Assembly: GCA_029781795.1 (NCBI GenBank)
Contig: JAKOWB010000121.1
Location: 1 to 34,442, forward strand
DNA length: 34,442 nt
Direction of reading: 5' to 3'
Source: Pseudomonadota bacterium
GTDB lineage: Bacteria; Pseudomonadota; Alphaproteobacteria; Kiloniellales; JACOMY01
Shown: positions 17,283 to 25,299 of the stretch, one piece after another
Position numbering within the stretch: the first letter of the stretch is position 1
Layout: the number at the start of each line of letters is the position of its first letter
Made by a program: the position numbers and the translations under genes
The notes under the pieces: model-generated
Seen by the model: the letters and a program-made list of their open reading frames with translations, nothing else
Databases searched by the model: none
Told to the model about the DNA's origin: nothing

Positions 17283-17807
17283 CTATGCGGCTTCCGAGTC
17301 GGCGCGGTTCTTGGTGATGTAGGCGCGGGCGCAGTGCTCGGCGCAGTAGCTTTTGCCTGGCACGACTTCCGCGTTGCAGAAGTGGAAGTCGTTGGCGCCC
17401 GGATCGCCGATCGGCCAGAGGCAGGACTTGATGCCCCGCGCCGCGGCGCGGCGGGTCGGCCCGGCGTTCTGCTGCTGCGCGCGTGGTGTCGGCAGCGTCG
17501 GCCGCTCCGCCGGTGCGCGCTCGACGACGCGCTCCAGGCTGGGCGGGGGCGCTACCCGGGGGTGCGGCGCCCCCAGCGGCTTCGGCAGCACGGCCATGCG
17601 GCGCACCGGCGGGCGGGCACCCTTGCGGATCGGCGAGGGACGGGCCGGCAGCTTCAGGCGATGCGCCTTGCCGACGACCGCGTTCTTCGATACGCCGAGC
17701 TGCTTGCCGATGGCCGAGGCCGAAAGGCCCTGGTCCCAGAGCTTGCGGAGCTGGTCGATACGCTCGTCCGTCCAGGTGACGATGTCGGTTGCTTGCGGGT
17801 CCATCAT
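17283..17807 (-). CDS. gcrA: GcrA cell-cycle regulator
   Basis: This 174-residue GcrA homologue is the alphaproteobacterial sigma-70 cofactor that acts at promoters carrying GANTC sites methylated by CcrM. The N-terminal helix-turn-helix is TWTDERIDQLRKLWDQGLSA, then SAIGKQLGVSKNAVVGKAHR and LKLPARPSPI. A Pro/Arg-rich linker follows, and the C-terminal domain has the conserved Cys pattern KSCLWPIGDPG...FCNA...SYCAEHC, the sigma-factor-binding region. The ATG at 17807 has GGAGG eight bases upstream; a second ATG follows immediately. It is monocistronic, with a strong terminator after it and a divergent VUT transporter gene before it. A DnaA box and two GANTC sites lie in its upstream region. 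Confidence 0.96.
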   Translation of the reverse strand: MMDPQATDIVTWTDERIDQLRKLWDQGLSASAIGKQLGVSKNAVVGKAHRLKLPARPSPIRKGARPPVRRMAVLPKPLGAPHPRVAPPPSLERVVERAPAERPTLPTPRAQQQNAGPTRRAAARGIKSCLWPIGDPGANDFHFCNAEVVPGKSYCAEHCARAYITKNRADSEAA

Positions 17808-17952
17808 GCTGCGGGCCTCCAAACCCAGGCCGAAGACGAAGACAGGCTCTGAAACGAACCGCTTCCCCCCAAGTCCCCAACTACCCCTAGTGGGTATCCC
17901 CATATATTGGGAGGGCCTTGACTGGTGCCAACAATATCCTGGGGGTCTATAG

Positions 17953-17962
17953 GAGTCGAGTC
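17953..17962. promoter_or_regulatory. Two abutting GANTC (CcrM-type) sites upstream of gcrA
   Basis: GAGTCGAGTC gives two GANTC sites end to end, 146 to 155 bases upstream of the gcrA ATG and in the divergent region with the VUT gene. GANTC is the CcrM methylation site and the recognition context for GcrA. By base composition a single site is expected every few hundred bases, so only the tandem placement here is notable. Confidence 0.5.
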
Positions 17963-17978
17963 TGGGTCGTTCCAGTCT

Positions 17979-17987
17979 TGTGGATAA
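17979..17987 (-). promoter_or_regulatory. Perfect consensus DnaA box upstream of gcrA
   Basis: The minus strand reads TTATCCACA, the exact high-affinity DnaA box, 172 to 180 bases upstream of the gcrA start codon. In Caulobacter, DnaA activates gcrA transcription, so the position suggests the same link here. Confidence 0.65.
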
Positions 17988-18035
17988 GCAGACGGGCCTC
18001 TGCTAAACAGCCGCCCGCTTGCAAGGAATGCGCCC

Positions 18036-18584
18036 ATGGCCCTGAACCGCGTCACGTCCGAAGACCGCTCCCGCCTGCTGGCCGCCGTCGGCGCCATGGC
18101 GCTGGTGGTTGCCGCCTCCAACTGGCTGGTGCAGTTCGCCATCAACGACTGGCTGACCTGGGGCGCCTTCACCTTCCCCTTCGCCTTCCTGGTCACCGAT
18201 CTGACCAATCGCGCCTATGGCCCGCGGCGCGCGCGCCAGGTCGTGGCCGTCGGCTTCGTCATCGCCGTCGCCTTGTCGCTGACCCTGGCGCCCTGGCGCA
18301 TCGCCGCCGCATCGGGCGGCGCCTTCCTGATCGGGCAGCTTCTGGACGTGTCGATTTTCAACCGCCTGCGCCGCAGTTCCTGGTGGCTCGCCCCCTTCAT
18401 CTCCTCCGCCCTGGCCTCGGTACTGGACACCGCCATCTTCTGGACCGGCGCCTTCGCCGGCCAGGGGCTGCCCTGGATCACCTGGGCGCTGGGCGACCTG
18501 GCGGTGAAGCTTGCCATGGCCGTCCTGCTGCTTGCCCCCTTCCGCCTGCTGATGCGGGTCTACGCGCCGCTGCCGGCGCGCTGA
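18036..18584 (+). CDS. VUT family / queuosine-precursor transporter (YhhQ-like)
   Basis: This 182-residue inner-membrane protein has about six hydrophobic segments. The start of the fold, AVGAMALVVAASNWLVQF, leads into LTWGAFTFPFAFLVTDLTNR and YGPRRARQVV, the strongly conserved signature of the VUT/YhhQ family. IGQLLDVSIFNRLR and SALASVLDTAIFWTGAF are also typical. E. coli YhhQ imports preQ0/preQ1 for queuosine synthesis. The ATG has AAGGA upstream. It is divergent from gcrA. No preQ1 riboswitch could be recognised in the leader. A general queuosine-precursor role is inferred from the family. Confidence 0.9.
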   Translation: MALNRVTSEDRSRLLAAVGAMALVVAASNWLVQFAINDWLTWGAFTFPFAFLVTDLTNRAYGPRRARQVVAVGFVIAVALSLTLAPWRIAAASGGAFLIGQLLDVSIFNRLRRSSWWLAPFISSALASVLDTAIFWTGAFAGQGLPWITWALGDLAVKLAMAVLLLAPFRLLMRVYAPLPAR

Positions 18585-18704
18585 CCCATCCGGCGCGAAG
18601 AGACAAATCCCCGCCGCTCTTGCACCGCCGCCGCTCTTGGGCGGAAGCTAGATCAGGGCCGCCGGCCAGAGCGGCCGTGGACCCTGGTAGGTGGGAGTGG
18701 CGTC

Positions 18705-19199
18705 ATGCAGATCGTCATCGACCGTGCGGATTTCCGTCGTCTGTCGCCGGCCACGCAGCGCGAGCTGCTCGAGGCCCTGACCGGCAGGGCGGCGGAGGCG
18801 GCGCCGAAGAAGGCGGAGGCCAAGGGCCTGCGCTGGCGCGTGCCCTACGAGCTCTCGGCCGAGCTCGCGCAGCGCCTGGTCGCCAAGCTGGGCGAGAAGC
18901 AGATCGCCCTGCTGCGCCTCTTCGCCCGCAAGGACGGCCGCGTCGGCATGAAGGAGATCCAGAAGCTCACAGGCGCCGCCGACCTGCGCGAGATGAGCGA
19001 GCTGCAGCAGGACATCACCCGCCGCCTGCGCCACCTGATCGACGACCCCGAGAAGAAGGCCGCGCTGATCCACTGGGACTTCGACGCCACCAAGTGGGAC
19101 GAGGGCCAGACCCAGATCGTCGACGGCGTCTACTACGTCAGCCCCGGCACGGCCAAGGCGCTGGCCGGCGTGCTCGGCAACGGCAAGAAGCGCAAGTAG
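18705..19199 (+). CDS. Hypothetical protein with winged-helix-like core
   Basis: This 164-residue soluble protein was not recognised. It is rich in Lys, Glu and Arg, with an Ala/Lys linker at 28-42 (GRAAEAAPKKAEAKG). The core from about residue 60 alternates helices (EKQIALLRLFARKDGRVGMK, EIQKLTG, LQQDITRRLRHLIDDP) and ends in IHWDFDATKW...IVDGVYYVSPGTAKAL. This pattern suggests a winged helix-turn-helix, with the last segment as the beta wing; this is inference. GGGAG lies upstream of the ATG. It converges on the alcohol dehydrogenase gene with a 9-bp gap. No partner on its own strand hints at function. Confidence 0.75.
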   Translation: MQIVIDRADFRRLSPATQRELLEALTGRAAEAAPKKAEAKGLRWRVPYELSAELAQRLVAKLGEKQIALLRLFARKDGRVGMKEIQKLTGAADLREMSELQQDITRRLRHLIDDPEKKAALIHWDFDATKWDEGQTQIVDGVYYVSPGTAKALAGVLGNGKKRK

Positions 19200-19208
19200 G
19201 GTCGCCCC

Positions 19209-20330
19209 TCAGACCAGCACCTGGCGCACCGTCTGGCCCTCGGCCAGGCGGTCGAAGGCGGCGTTGAGGCCGGCGTGCTCGACGCGCTCTGACAGCAGGC
19301 GATCGACCGGCAGGCGCCCGCCCTTGAACAGCCCGACGTAGCGCGGCAGGTCGCGCAGCGGCACGCAGGAACCGATGTAGCTGCCCTTCAGCGTGCGCTC
19401 CTCGCCCACCAGGCTGACCTGCTGGATCGAGAGGCTCTTCGAGGGATGCGCCAGGCCGGCGGTCACCGTGGTGCCGCCGCGCCGGGTGATCTTGTAGGCC
19501 AGTTCCAGCGCCGGGACCGAGCCCGCCATCTCGAAGGCGAAGTCGACGCCCCCGCCGGTCGCGGCCTTCACCTGCTCGATGATGTCCGGCGCCTTGGCAT
19601 CGAAGGCGTGGCTGGCGCCGAGCTGACGAGCGAGTTCGAGCTTCTGCGGCACCAGGTCGAGCGCCACCACCGGCGTCGCGCCGACCAGCAGCGCGCCCAG
19701 CAGCGCGTTGAGGCCGACGCCGCCGAGGCCGATGACCGCGACGCTGGCGCCGGGCCCGACCCGCGCCGTGTTCAGAACCGCGCCGACGCCGGTCAGCACG
19801 GCGCAGCCGAAGAGCGCCGCCTGCTCCAGCGGCACGGTGGGGTCGACCTTCACCAGCGAGCGGCGCGAGGTGACGGTGTAGCGCGAGAAGGCGCTGACGC
19901 CCATGTGGTGGTTGACCGGCTGCCCTTTCAGGCTGAGTGGCCGCCGGCCGGACAGCAGCGTGCCCTGCCCGTTCGCCGCCGCCGCCTTCTCGCACAGCGC
20001 CGGGCGCCCCTCGGCGCAGGGCAGGCAGTGGCCGCAGGAGGGCACGAAGGTCATGACGACATGGTCGCCGTCCTTCAGGTCGTCGACGCCGCGGCCGACC
20101 TCGCGCACGATGCCGGCGGCCTCGTGGCCGATCGCCATGGGCAGCGGCCGGGGCCGTGCGCCGTCGATCACCGAAAGGTCGGAGTGACAGAGGCCGGCGG
20201 CCTTCACCTCGACCAGCACCTCGCCCTCGCCTGGCCCTTCGAGGTCCAGTTCCTCGATCTTCAGCGGCTGGCTTTCGGCATAGGGGCGCGGCAGGCCCAT
20301 CTCGTAGAGCACGGCGGCGGTGGTCTTCAT
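19209..20330 (-). CDS. Zinc-dependent alcohol dehydrogenase (MDR superfamily)
   Basis: This 373-residue medium-chain dehydrogenase has catalytic zinc ligands Cys48, His69-Glu70 and Cys176 (LFGCAVLTGVGAVLNT). The structural zinc site is CGHCLPCAEGRPALC (Cys99, 102, 105, 113). The Rossmann motif GLGGVG is at 201-206, with Asp225 after strand 2, which favours NAD over NADP. The layout resembles class III-type ADHs. The ATG at 20330 was chosen for its GGAGGAG site. It starts 28 bp after ackA on the same strand. An acyl-phosphate/acetate pathway with an ADH suggests handling of C2 to C4 alcohols and acids. The actual substrate is not known. Confidence 0.93.
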   Translation of the reverse strand: MKTTAAVLYEMGLPRPYAESQPLKIEELDLEGPGEGEVLVEVKAAGLCHSDLSVIDGARPRPLPMAIGHEAAGIVREVGRGVDDLKDGDHVVMTFVPSCGHCLPCAEGRPALCEKAAAANGQGTLLSGRRPLSLKGQPVNHHMGVSAFSRYTVTSRRSLVKVDPTVPLEQAALFGCAVLTGVGAVLNTARVGPGASVAVIGLGGVGLNALLGALLVGATPVVALDLVPQKLELARQLGASHAFDAKAPDIIEQVKAATGGGVDFAFEMAGSVPALELAYKITRRGGTTVTAGLAHPSKSLSIQQVSLVGEERTLKGSYIGSCVPLRDLPRYVGLFKGGRLPVDRLLSERVEHAGLNAAFDRLAEGQTVRQVLV

Positions 20331-20358
20331 GCTTGGCTCCTCCCCAGAGGCGGCGACA

Positions 20359-21525
20359 CTAGCCAAGCCCCTCCGGCGGCACCAGCGCCCGCGTCGCCGC
20401 GGCGATCACGCCCTCCTCGTCGGCTGGAACCACCAGCAGCGCGACGCGGCTGCCGGGCGCGGCGATCGAGGGCGCATGGCGTGCGTTCGCTGCCGGGTCG
20501 AGCTCGGCGCCGAGCCATCCGAAGCCCGCGGCCACCTCGGCCCGCAGCGCCGCGTCGTGCTCGCCGATGCCGCCGGTGAAAACGATGCCGTCAAGGCCGC
20601 CGAGCACCGCGGCCATGGCCCCGATCTCCCGCCGCACGCGGTGCGCATAGAGCGCCCGCGCCTCGGCCGCGCGCGGGTCCTGGCTGGCCGCCAGCGCCCG
20701 CATGTCCGCCGTGATGCCCGAAACGCCGAGCAGGCCGCAGCGATTGTAGAGCAGGTCGGTCAGGCTGGCCGCGTCATGGCCTTCGGCCGTCAGCAGGTGC
20801 AGCAGCACGCCGGGGTCCAACGCACCAGGGCGCGACGCCATCGGCAGGCCGTCGAGCGCGGTGAAGCCCATCGTCGTCTCGACCGAGCGTCCGGCCAGCA
20901 GCGCGCAGAGCGAGGAACCGGCGCCCAGGTGCGCCGCGACTACGCGGCCAGCGGCCAGCGCCGGCGCGTGCGACGCCAGGTGCTCGGCCAGGTGCTGGTA
21001 GGAAAGGCCGTGGAACCCATAGCGCCGGATGCCCTTGTCATGCAGCGCGCGCGGAATGGCGAAGCGGTCGACCTCCGGCGCATGGCCGCGGTGGAAGGCC
21101 GTGTCGAAACAGGCGACCTGCGGCAGTGCCGGTCGCCGCGCCGCCACGTCGCGGATACCGGCGAGGTTGTGGGGCTGGTGCAGCGGCGCCAGGGCCGACA
21201 GGCTGTCGAGCTCGGCGAGGATCTCGTCGTCGATCAGCACCGGCGCCGCGTGGTTCAGCCCGCCATGCACCACGCGGTGGCCGGCGGCGATCAGCGCCCT
21301 GCCGTCCAGCGCCCTGCGCATGCGCGCCAGGATGCAATCCAGCGCCGTGCCGTGATCGGTCTCGGGCGGCAGCGCCTCCTCCTTGCCCTCGACCAGCAGG
21401 CGCGGATGACTGCCGAGGCCGGCGACTTGGCCGCGCAGCAGCGGTGCCAGGGCCGCGTCGTAGAGCGCGAACTTCGTGGAGGAGGAACCGGCGTTGAGGA
21501 CGAGATAGGCACCCTCGGCCGTCAT
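20359..21525 (-). CDS. ackA: Acetate/propionate kinase
   Basis: This 388-residue acetokinase-family enzyme transfers phosphate between acyl phosphate and ADP. The signature LVLNAGSSSTKFAL (Asn11) begins the protein; HRVVHGG (Arg84), ACFDTAFH (Asp141) and RRYGFHGLSYQ (His172) are the active-site segments, and IVFTGGIGEH is the ATP-side motif. It lies 7 bp after the phosphate acyltransferase gene, forming the classic acyl-CoA to acyl phosphate to acid plus ATP pair. Acetate, propionate or butyrate specificity cannot be decided by eye. Confidence 0.95.
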   Translation of the reverse strand: MTAEGAYLVLNAGSSSTKFALYDAALAPLLRGQVAGLGSHPRLLVEGKEEALPPETDHGTALDCILARMRRALDGRALIAAGHRVVHGGLNHAAPVLIDDEILAELDSLSALAPLHQPHNLAGIRDVAARRPALPQVACFDTAFHRGHAPEVDRFAIPRALHDKGIRRYGFHGLSYQHLAEHLASHAPALAAGRVVAAHLGAGSSLCALLAGRSVETTMGFTALDGLPMASRPGALDPGVLLHLLTAEGHDAASLTDLLYNRCGLLGVSGITADMRALAASQDPRAAEARALYAHRVRREIGAMAAVLGGLDGIVFTGGIGEHDAALRAEVAAGFGWLGAELDPAANARHAPSIAAPGSRVALLVVPADEEGVIAAATRALVPPEGLG

Positions 21526-21532
21526 CGCCGGC

Positions 21533-22477
21533 TCACTTCACCAGGCCGACGCCGGCGGCGGCCGCGGCCACCGCCAGGGCCGCGGAAGCGCGCCGCGCCA
21601 GGATCGAGTCGGCCCGGCTGGTCAGCAGGATCGGCACGCGCGCGCCGACCACCAGGCCCGCCGCTTCGGCGCCCGCCAGGAAGGTGAGCTGCTTGGCCAG
21701 CATGTTGCCGGCCTCGATGTCGGGCGCCACCAGGATGTCGGCCTGCCCGGCGACGGGCGAGACGATGCCCTTGGTCGCCGCGGCCTCGGGTGAGACGGCA
21801 TTGTCGAAGGCCAGCGGCCCGTCGAGCAGCCCGCCGCGGATCTGCCCGCGATCGGCCATCTTGCAGAGCGCGGCGGCATCGATCGTGGCCGGCATCCGCG
21901 CCGTCACGGTCTCCACCGCCGCCAGGATCGCGACCCTGGGCTGCTCGACACCGATCGCCCGCATCAGGTCGACGGCGTTCTGTACGATGTCGCGCTTGTC
22001 GTCGAGCGTCGGCTGGATGTTGACCGCCGCGTCGGTGATGGCCAGCAGGCGCGGGTAGCGCTCCACTTCGATCAGGAAAACGTGCGACAGGCGGCGCTCG
22101 GTTCTGAGGCCCGTCTCGTGCCGCATCACGGCCGACAGCAGCTCGTCGGAATGCAGGCTGCCCTTCATCAGCGCCCCGACCTCACCCTTGCGGGCCAGGG
22201 CGACCGCGGTCTCCGCCGCGGCGTGGCTGTGCGGCGCGTCGACGTGGCGCAACTGCGAGAAGGCGACGCCGGCCCGTTCGGCAGCGGCGGCCAGCTTGGC
22301 CGCCGGCGCCACCATCACCGGATCGATCAGCCCGTCCGCGGCCGCCGCCAGCGCGCCCAGCAGCGAGTCGTGGTCACAGGGATGCACGACCGCGGTCGGC
22401 AGGGGCCGCGCGGGACGCAGCCGTTCGATCAGCGCGCAGAGGCGGGGGTGCAGCCGCCGGGCCTGTGTGTCGTCCAT
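21533..22477 (-). CDS. Phosphate acetyl/butyryltransferase
   Basis: This 314-residue phosphate acyltransferase (Pta/Ptb superfamily) converts acyl-CoA plus phosphate to acyl phosphate plus CoA. Family segments include VGALMKGSLHSDELLSAVM, LSHVFLIEVERYPRLLAITD, AAVNIQPTLDDKRDIVQNAV, and QADILVAPDIEAGNMLAKQL. The length and these segments match the short form often annotated as bifunctional enoyl-CoA hydratase/phosphate acetyltransferase, though no MaoC-like hydratase domain is present. The ATG at 22477 has AGGAGGAG upstream and was preferred over upstream starts. It is first in an operon with ackA and the zinc ADH. Confidence 0.93.
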   Translation of the reverse strand: MDDTQARRLHPRLCALIERLRPARPLPTAVVHPCDHDSLLGALAAAADGLIDPVMVAPAAKLAAAAERAGVAFSQLRHVDAPHSHAAAETAVALARKGEVGALMKGSLHSDELLSAVMRHETGLRTERRLSHVFLIEVERYPRLLAITDAAVNIQPTLDDKRDIVQNAVDLMRAIGVEQPRVAILAAVETVTARMPATIDAAALCKMADRGQIRGGLLDGPLAFDNAVSPEAAATKGIVSPVAGQADILVAPDIEAGNMLAKQLTFLAGAEAAGLVVGARVPILLTSRADSILARRASAALAVAAAAAGVGLVK

Positions 22478-22584
22478 CGCTCCTCCTCTACCCATAGAGA
22501 GTGCCGCAGCCATGTGACAAGGAACAGACGCCAATCGGTCGCTGCGGACTTCCAAGCCGGGCGCCGCAACGGCAGAGTGCATTC

Positions 22585-23535
22585 ATGGCTGTTGCTCTCG
22601 TCACCGGCGCCAGCGGCTTCATCGGCCGCGCCCTCGTCCAGCATCTGCTGGCTAGAGGCGAGCGGGTGATCGGGGTGACGCGCCAGGCCGCACCCTTCGC
22701 GCACCCGCGCCTCGACTGGCACCGGCAGGATCTGGCAGCGAACCCGGCGCTGCCGGAAGAACTGTTCAAGGACGCCGATCAGGTCCATCTGCTGGCGGCA
22801 CTGGCGCATCGCGGACCACCCGCCGACGCGGGCGAGCGCCTGGCCCTGCAGCGCCTCAATGTCGAGCATCCGGCAGCCGCCGCTCGGCAGGCAGCGGCGG
22901 CGGGGGTGCGGCGCCTCCTCTTTCTGTCGTCGATCGGCGCGCTGGGCAGCAGCGGGCGGCACCCCTTCACGCCCGATTCTCCCTGCCGACCGACGTCGGT
23001 CTATGGTGCCAGCAAGCTGGCGGCAGAAGACGCGCTTCGCCTGGTCGCCGCGCAGACCGGTCTCGCCATCACCATCCTGCGGCCGCCTCTGGTGATCGGT
23101 CCCGGCGCGCCGGGCAACCTGCCGCGCCTGATCGGCCAGGCCCGCGCCGGCCGCCCCTTGCCGACCGGCACACGCCGGAACAGACGCAGCCTGGTCGGGC
23201 TGACAGGGCTGGTCGAAGCGATCGCGCTCGCGGCGATGGCGCCCGCCGCGGCCGGTCAGACCTATCTGGTCGCCGAGTCGCCGCCGCTTTCCACCGGGGC
23301 GCTCTTCGCGGCGCTGTCCGCCGCGTGCGGCCGCAAGGCGCGTTTCCTGCCGTTGCCGACGGCGCCGGTTGCCTGGCTGCTGCGTGCGCTGGGCCGCGGT
23401 GCCATGGCCGACGGCTTCTTCGGCGATCTCGTCATCGCGGACGAGCGCCTGGCAGCTCTAGGCTGGCAACCCAGCATTGCCCTGGCGCAAGAAATTACGC
23501 GCGCCGTGCAAGCCGAACCGGGCAACCACACTTAA
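22585..23535 (+). CDS. NAD-dependent sugar-nucleotide epimerase/dehydratase-like protein
   Basis: This 316-residue extended SDR protein has the nucleotide-binding motif VTGASGFIGRALV (residues 6-18), catalytic Ser116 in LFLSSIGALG, and the Tyr140-x3-Lys144 pair in SVYGASKLAAED. The downstream LRPPLVIGPGAPGN is typical of the UDP-glucose/UDP-GlcNAc 4-epimerase family involved in polysaccharide synthesis. The ATG at 22585 is in good register with the motif, though its ribosome-binding site is weak. Neighbouring O-antigen-ligase and flippase-like genes support a cell-surface glycan role, but the sugar substrate is unknown. Confidence 0.9.
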   Translation: MAVALVTGASGFIGRALVQHLLARGERVIGVTRQAAPFAHPRLDWHRQDLAANPALPEELFKDADQVHLLAALAHRGPPADAGERLALQRLNVEHPAAAARQAAAAGVRRLLFLSSIGALGSSGRHPFTPDSPCRPTSVYGASKLAAEDALRLVAAQTGLAITILRPPLVIGPGAPGNLPRLIGQARAGRPLPTGTRRNRRSLVGLTGLVEAIALAAMAPAAAGQTYLVAESPPLSTGALFAALSAACGRKARFLPLPTAPVAWLLRALGRGAMADGFFGDLVIADERLAALGWQPSIALAQEITRAVQAEPGNHT

Positions 23536-23548
23536 TAGGAGAATATCT

Positions 23549-23577
23549 TTACCTGACGTCCGCCCCCTGGCTATGGT
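23549..23577 (+). promoter_or_regulatory. Weak predicted promoter of the XRE regulator gene
   Basis: A poor -35 box TTACCT (23549-23554) and a -10 box TATGGT (23572-23577) are 17 bp apart. The predicted start falls near 23584, inside the palindrome at 23580-23597. Confidence 0.35.
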
Positions 23578-23579
23578 CG

Positions 23580-23597
23580 TGTTTCTTGGGAGAAACA
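23580..23597. promoter_or_regulatory. Perfect 18-bp palindrome, candidate operator of the XRE gene
   Basis: TGTTTCT and AGAAACA form perfect 7-bp inverted arms around a 4-base centre (TGGG). The palindrome lies 32 to 49 bases upstream of the XRE regulator start and overlaps the predicted transcript start, a usual place for autorepression. It could also be a small RNA hairpin in the leader. Confidence 0.45.
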
Positions 23598-23628
23598 GCC
23601 AAGCCATTTCAAAAGCGGACATATCTCT

Positions 23629-24030
23629 ATGCGAAGCATAGCAAAAACCACAACTGAAAAGAGAAGCGACATCGACCTGCATGTGGGACAGCAGCTCCGC
23701 CGCCGGCGTCTTCTGCTGGGTCTCTCGCAGAGCGAGGTGGCGGCAAGCCTGCAGGTATCCTTTCAGCAAGTGCAGAAGTATGAACGTGGCACCAGCCGCA
23801 TCAACGCCAGCCGCCTCTTCGAACTGGCTGTGGCGCTGAAGGTACCGGTCGACTACTTCTTCACCGGTCTTGCCGGCTATCGCGGCGACGGCGCCGCCGC
23901 CTCGATCGCCGACGAGGTGAAGGACCGCCAGGCCATGCAGTTCCTGCGCTACTTCCACGCCATCCCGGTCGGCAAGCACCGCTCGGAGTTTCTCGAGCTG
24001 GTGCGGGCCCTGGGCAACAGCGGCGGCTGA
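23629..24030 (+). CDS. XRE-family helix-turn-helix regulator (SinR-like, alphaproteobacterial type)
   Basis: This 133-residue regulator has an XRE/Cro-type DNA-binding domain at about residues 18-76: VGQQLRRRRLLLGLSQSEVA, SLQVSFQQVQKYERGTSRIN and ASRLFELAVALKVPVDYFF. The phrase SFQQVQKYERG is typical of a large alphaproteobacterial group. A C-terminal region ends in RAMQ-like and FLELVRALGN segments. The start has no strong ribosome-binding site. The gene lies between an epimerase and an O-antigen ligase-like gene. A palindrome just upstream suggests autoregulation. Its targets are unknown. Confidence 0.92.
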   Translation: MRSIAKTTTEKRSDIDLHVGQQLRRRRLLLGLSQSEVAASLQVSFQQVQKYERGTSRINASRLFELAVALKVPVDYFFTGLAGYRGDGAAASIADEVKDRQAMQFLRYFHAIPVGKHRSEFLELVRALGNSGG

Positions 24031-24076
24031 CGCCGGGCGGCTGGCGCCCCTGCCTGCCCTGCACTAGGGTCGCGCC

Positions 24077-25288
24077 ATGTCGTTCCCGCTGGTCGAGCGT
24101 TCCGCCCTTGCAGCGCGTCTCCTGCGGCTCGCGCTGGCGGCCTTCTGCTTCCTCCTGCCACTGATCGTGGTGCTGCTGCCGCATTGGCCCGTGGTCGCGC
24201 TCTGGGCGGCTGGCGTGGTCCTGCCGCTGCTGGCCCTTTTCGCATTCGGCCAGCGCCCCCGGGTGGATCCGACCCTGGTCGCCTGGATCGCCCCGCTCTT
24301 CGCCTGGGCGCTCTGCTCGGCGTTCTGGGCCTTCGATGCGAAGGAGGCCCTGCTGCTGGCCCCGCGCAGCTTCGCCACCCTGCTGGTCACCCTGCTGCTG
24401 GCGGACTGCTTCGCCCGCCTGCCGCCGCCCCTGGTAGCGGCGGCCTTGCGCTGGCTGCTGCCGGGCTTCGCGCTGGCGCTGCTGCTGCTGATCGAGGAGC
24501 GCTTGAGCGGCCTGGCGATCATGCAGCGCCTCGCCGGCGTCTCCTACGCCGGCGCGCGCGAGGCCGACCACCTCAATCGCAGTGCACTGGGCTACGCCCT
24601 GCTCGGCTTCGCAGGTGCCCTGCTACTCTGGCTGCGGGGGCCGCGCTGGACCGCCTTCGCCTTCCTGGCGACGCTGACCCTGCTGCTGACGCTCTTTTCC
24701 AGCACCACCGCGCTGCTGGCCGCGGCGGTTGGCCTGCTGCTGCTCTGTCTGACGCTCTGGCGCCGGGCGCTCGGCCTCGGCCTGCTGCTTGCGGCGTTGC
24801 TGCTGGCGCTACCGCTGATGCCGCTGGTCGCCTGGGTTTCCGGGCGCCTGCATCTCGCCGACGCAGCGTGGGTCGGGCTTACCGGACAGTCCCGCGCCTA
24901 CATCTGGGACTTCGTCCTGGCCCGCGTGCAGGAGCGGCCGCTCCTTGGCTGGGGCATGGATGCCGCGGCGAGCATGCCGAACTTCGGCGTCACTCCCTTC
25001 TTCAAGTTTCAGGACCACGTGATTCCCCTGCACCCGCACTCGGTTGGCCTGCAGCTCTGGCTGGAACTGGGGCTCATCGGCGTGCTGCTGGCGCTGCCAC
25101 CGTTGCTGCTCCTCTGGCGGCGCCTGGCGCGGGCACCCTGGCCGGGCAACTCCTTCCTTGTCGCCGCGGCCGGCGCGGTGCTGGTGGCCGGCGGCCTTTC
25201 CGTCGGCCTGTGGCAAAGCCGCTGGCTGGGCCTGGAGTGTCTGGCGCTCGTCTTGCCGCTGCTGGTCAGGCGCGGCGGCACGGCTTAG
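24077..25288 (+). CDS. O-antigen ligase family (WaaL-like) membrane protein
   Basis: This 403-residue inner-membrane protein has about ten to twelve hydrophobic segments. The large periplasmic loop is near residues 265-330. The family's conserved His lies in IPLHPHSVGLQLWLELG, preceded by LLGWGMDAAASMPNFG. This is the Wzy_C/O-antigen ligase layout; members attach O-antigen to lipid A-core or polymerise polysaccharide. Whether this is a ligase or a polymerase cannot be told from sequence alone. Its start (ATG 24077) is 46 bp after the XRE gene, with AGGG upstream. Confidence 0.9.
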   Translation: MSFPLVERSALAARLLRLALAAFCFLLPLIVVLLPHWPVVALWAAGVVLPLLALFAFGQRPRVDPTLVAWIAPLFAWALCSAFWAFDAKEALLLAPRSFATLLVTLLLADCFARLPPPLVAAALRWLLPGFALALLLLIEERLSGLAIMQRLAGVSYAGAREADHLNRSALGYALLGFAGALLLWLRGPRWTAFAFLATLTLLLTLFSSTTALLAAAVGLLLLCLTLWRRALGLGLLLAALLLALPLMPLVAWVSGRLHLADAAWVGLTGQSRAYIWDFVLARVQERPLLGWGMDAAASMPNFGVTPFFKFQDHVIPLHPHSVGLQLWLELGLIGVLLALPPLLLLWRRLARAPWPGNSFLVAAAGAVLVAGGLSVGLWQSRWLGLECLALVLPLLVRRGGTA

Positions 25289-25299
25289 GGAACCCTGTC

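Noticed and set aside
18001..18035. preQ1 riboswitch ahead of the VUT transporter gene
   Set aside because: The leader lacks the small pseudoknot pattern of known preQ1 classes; nothing beyond a ribosome-binding site is visible.
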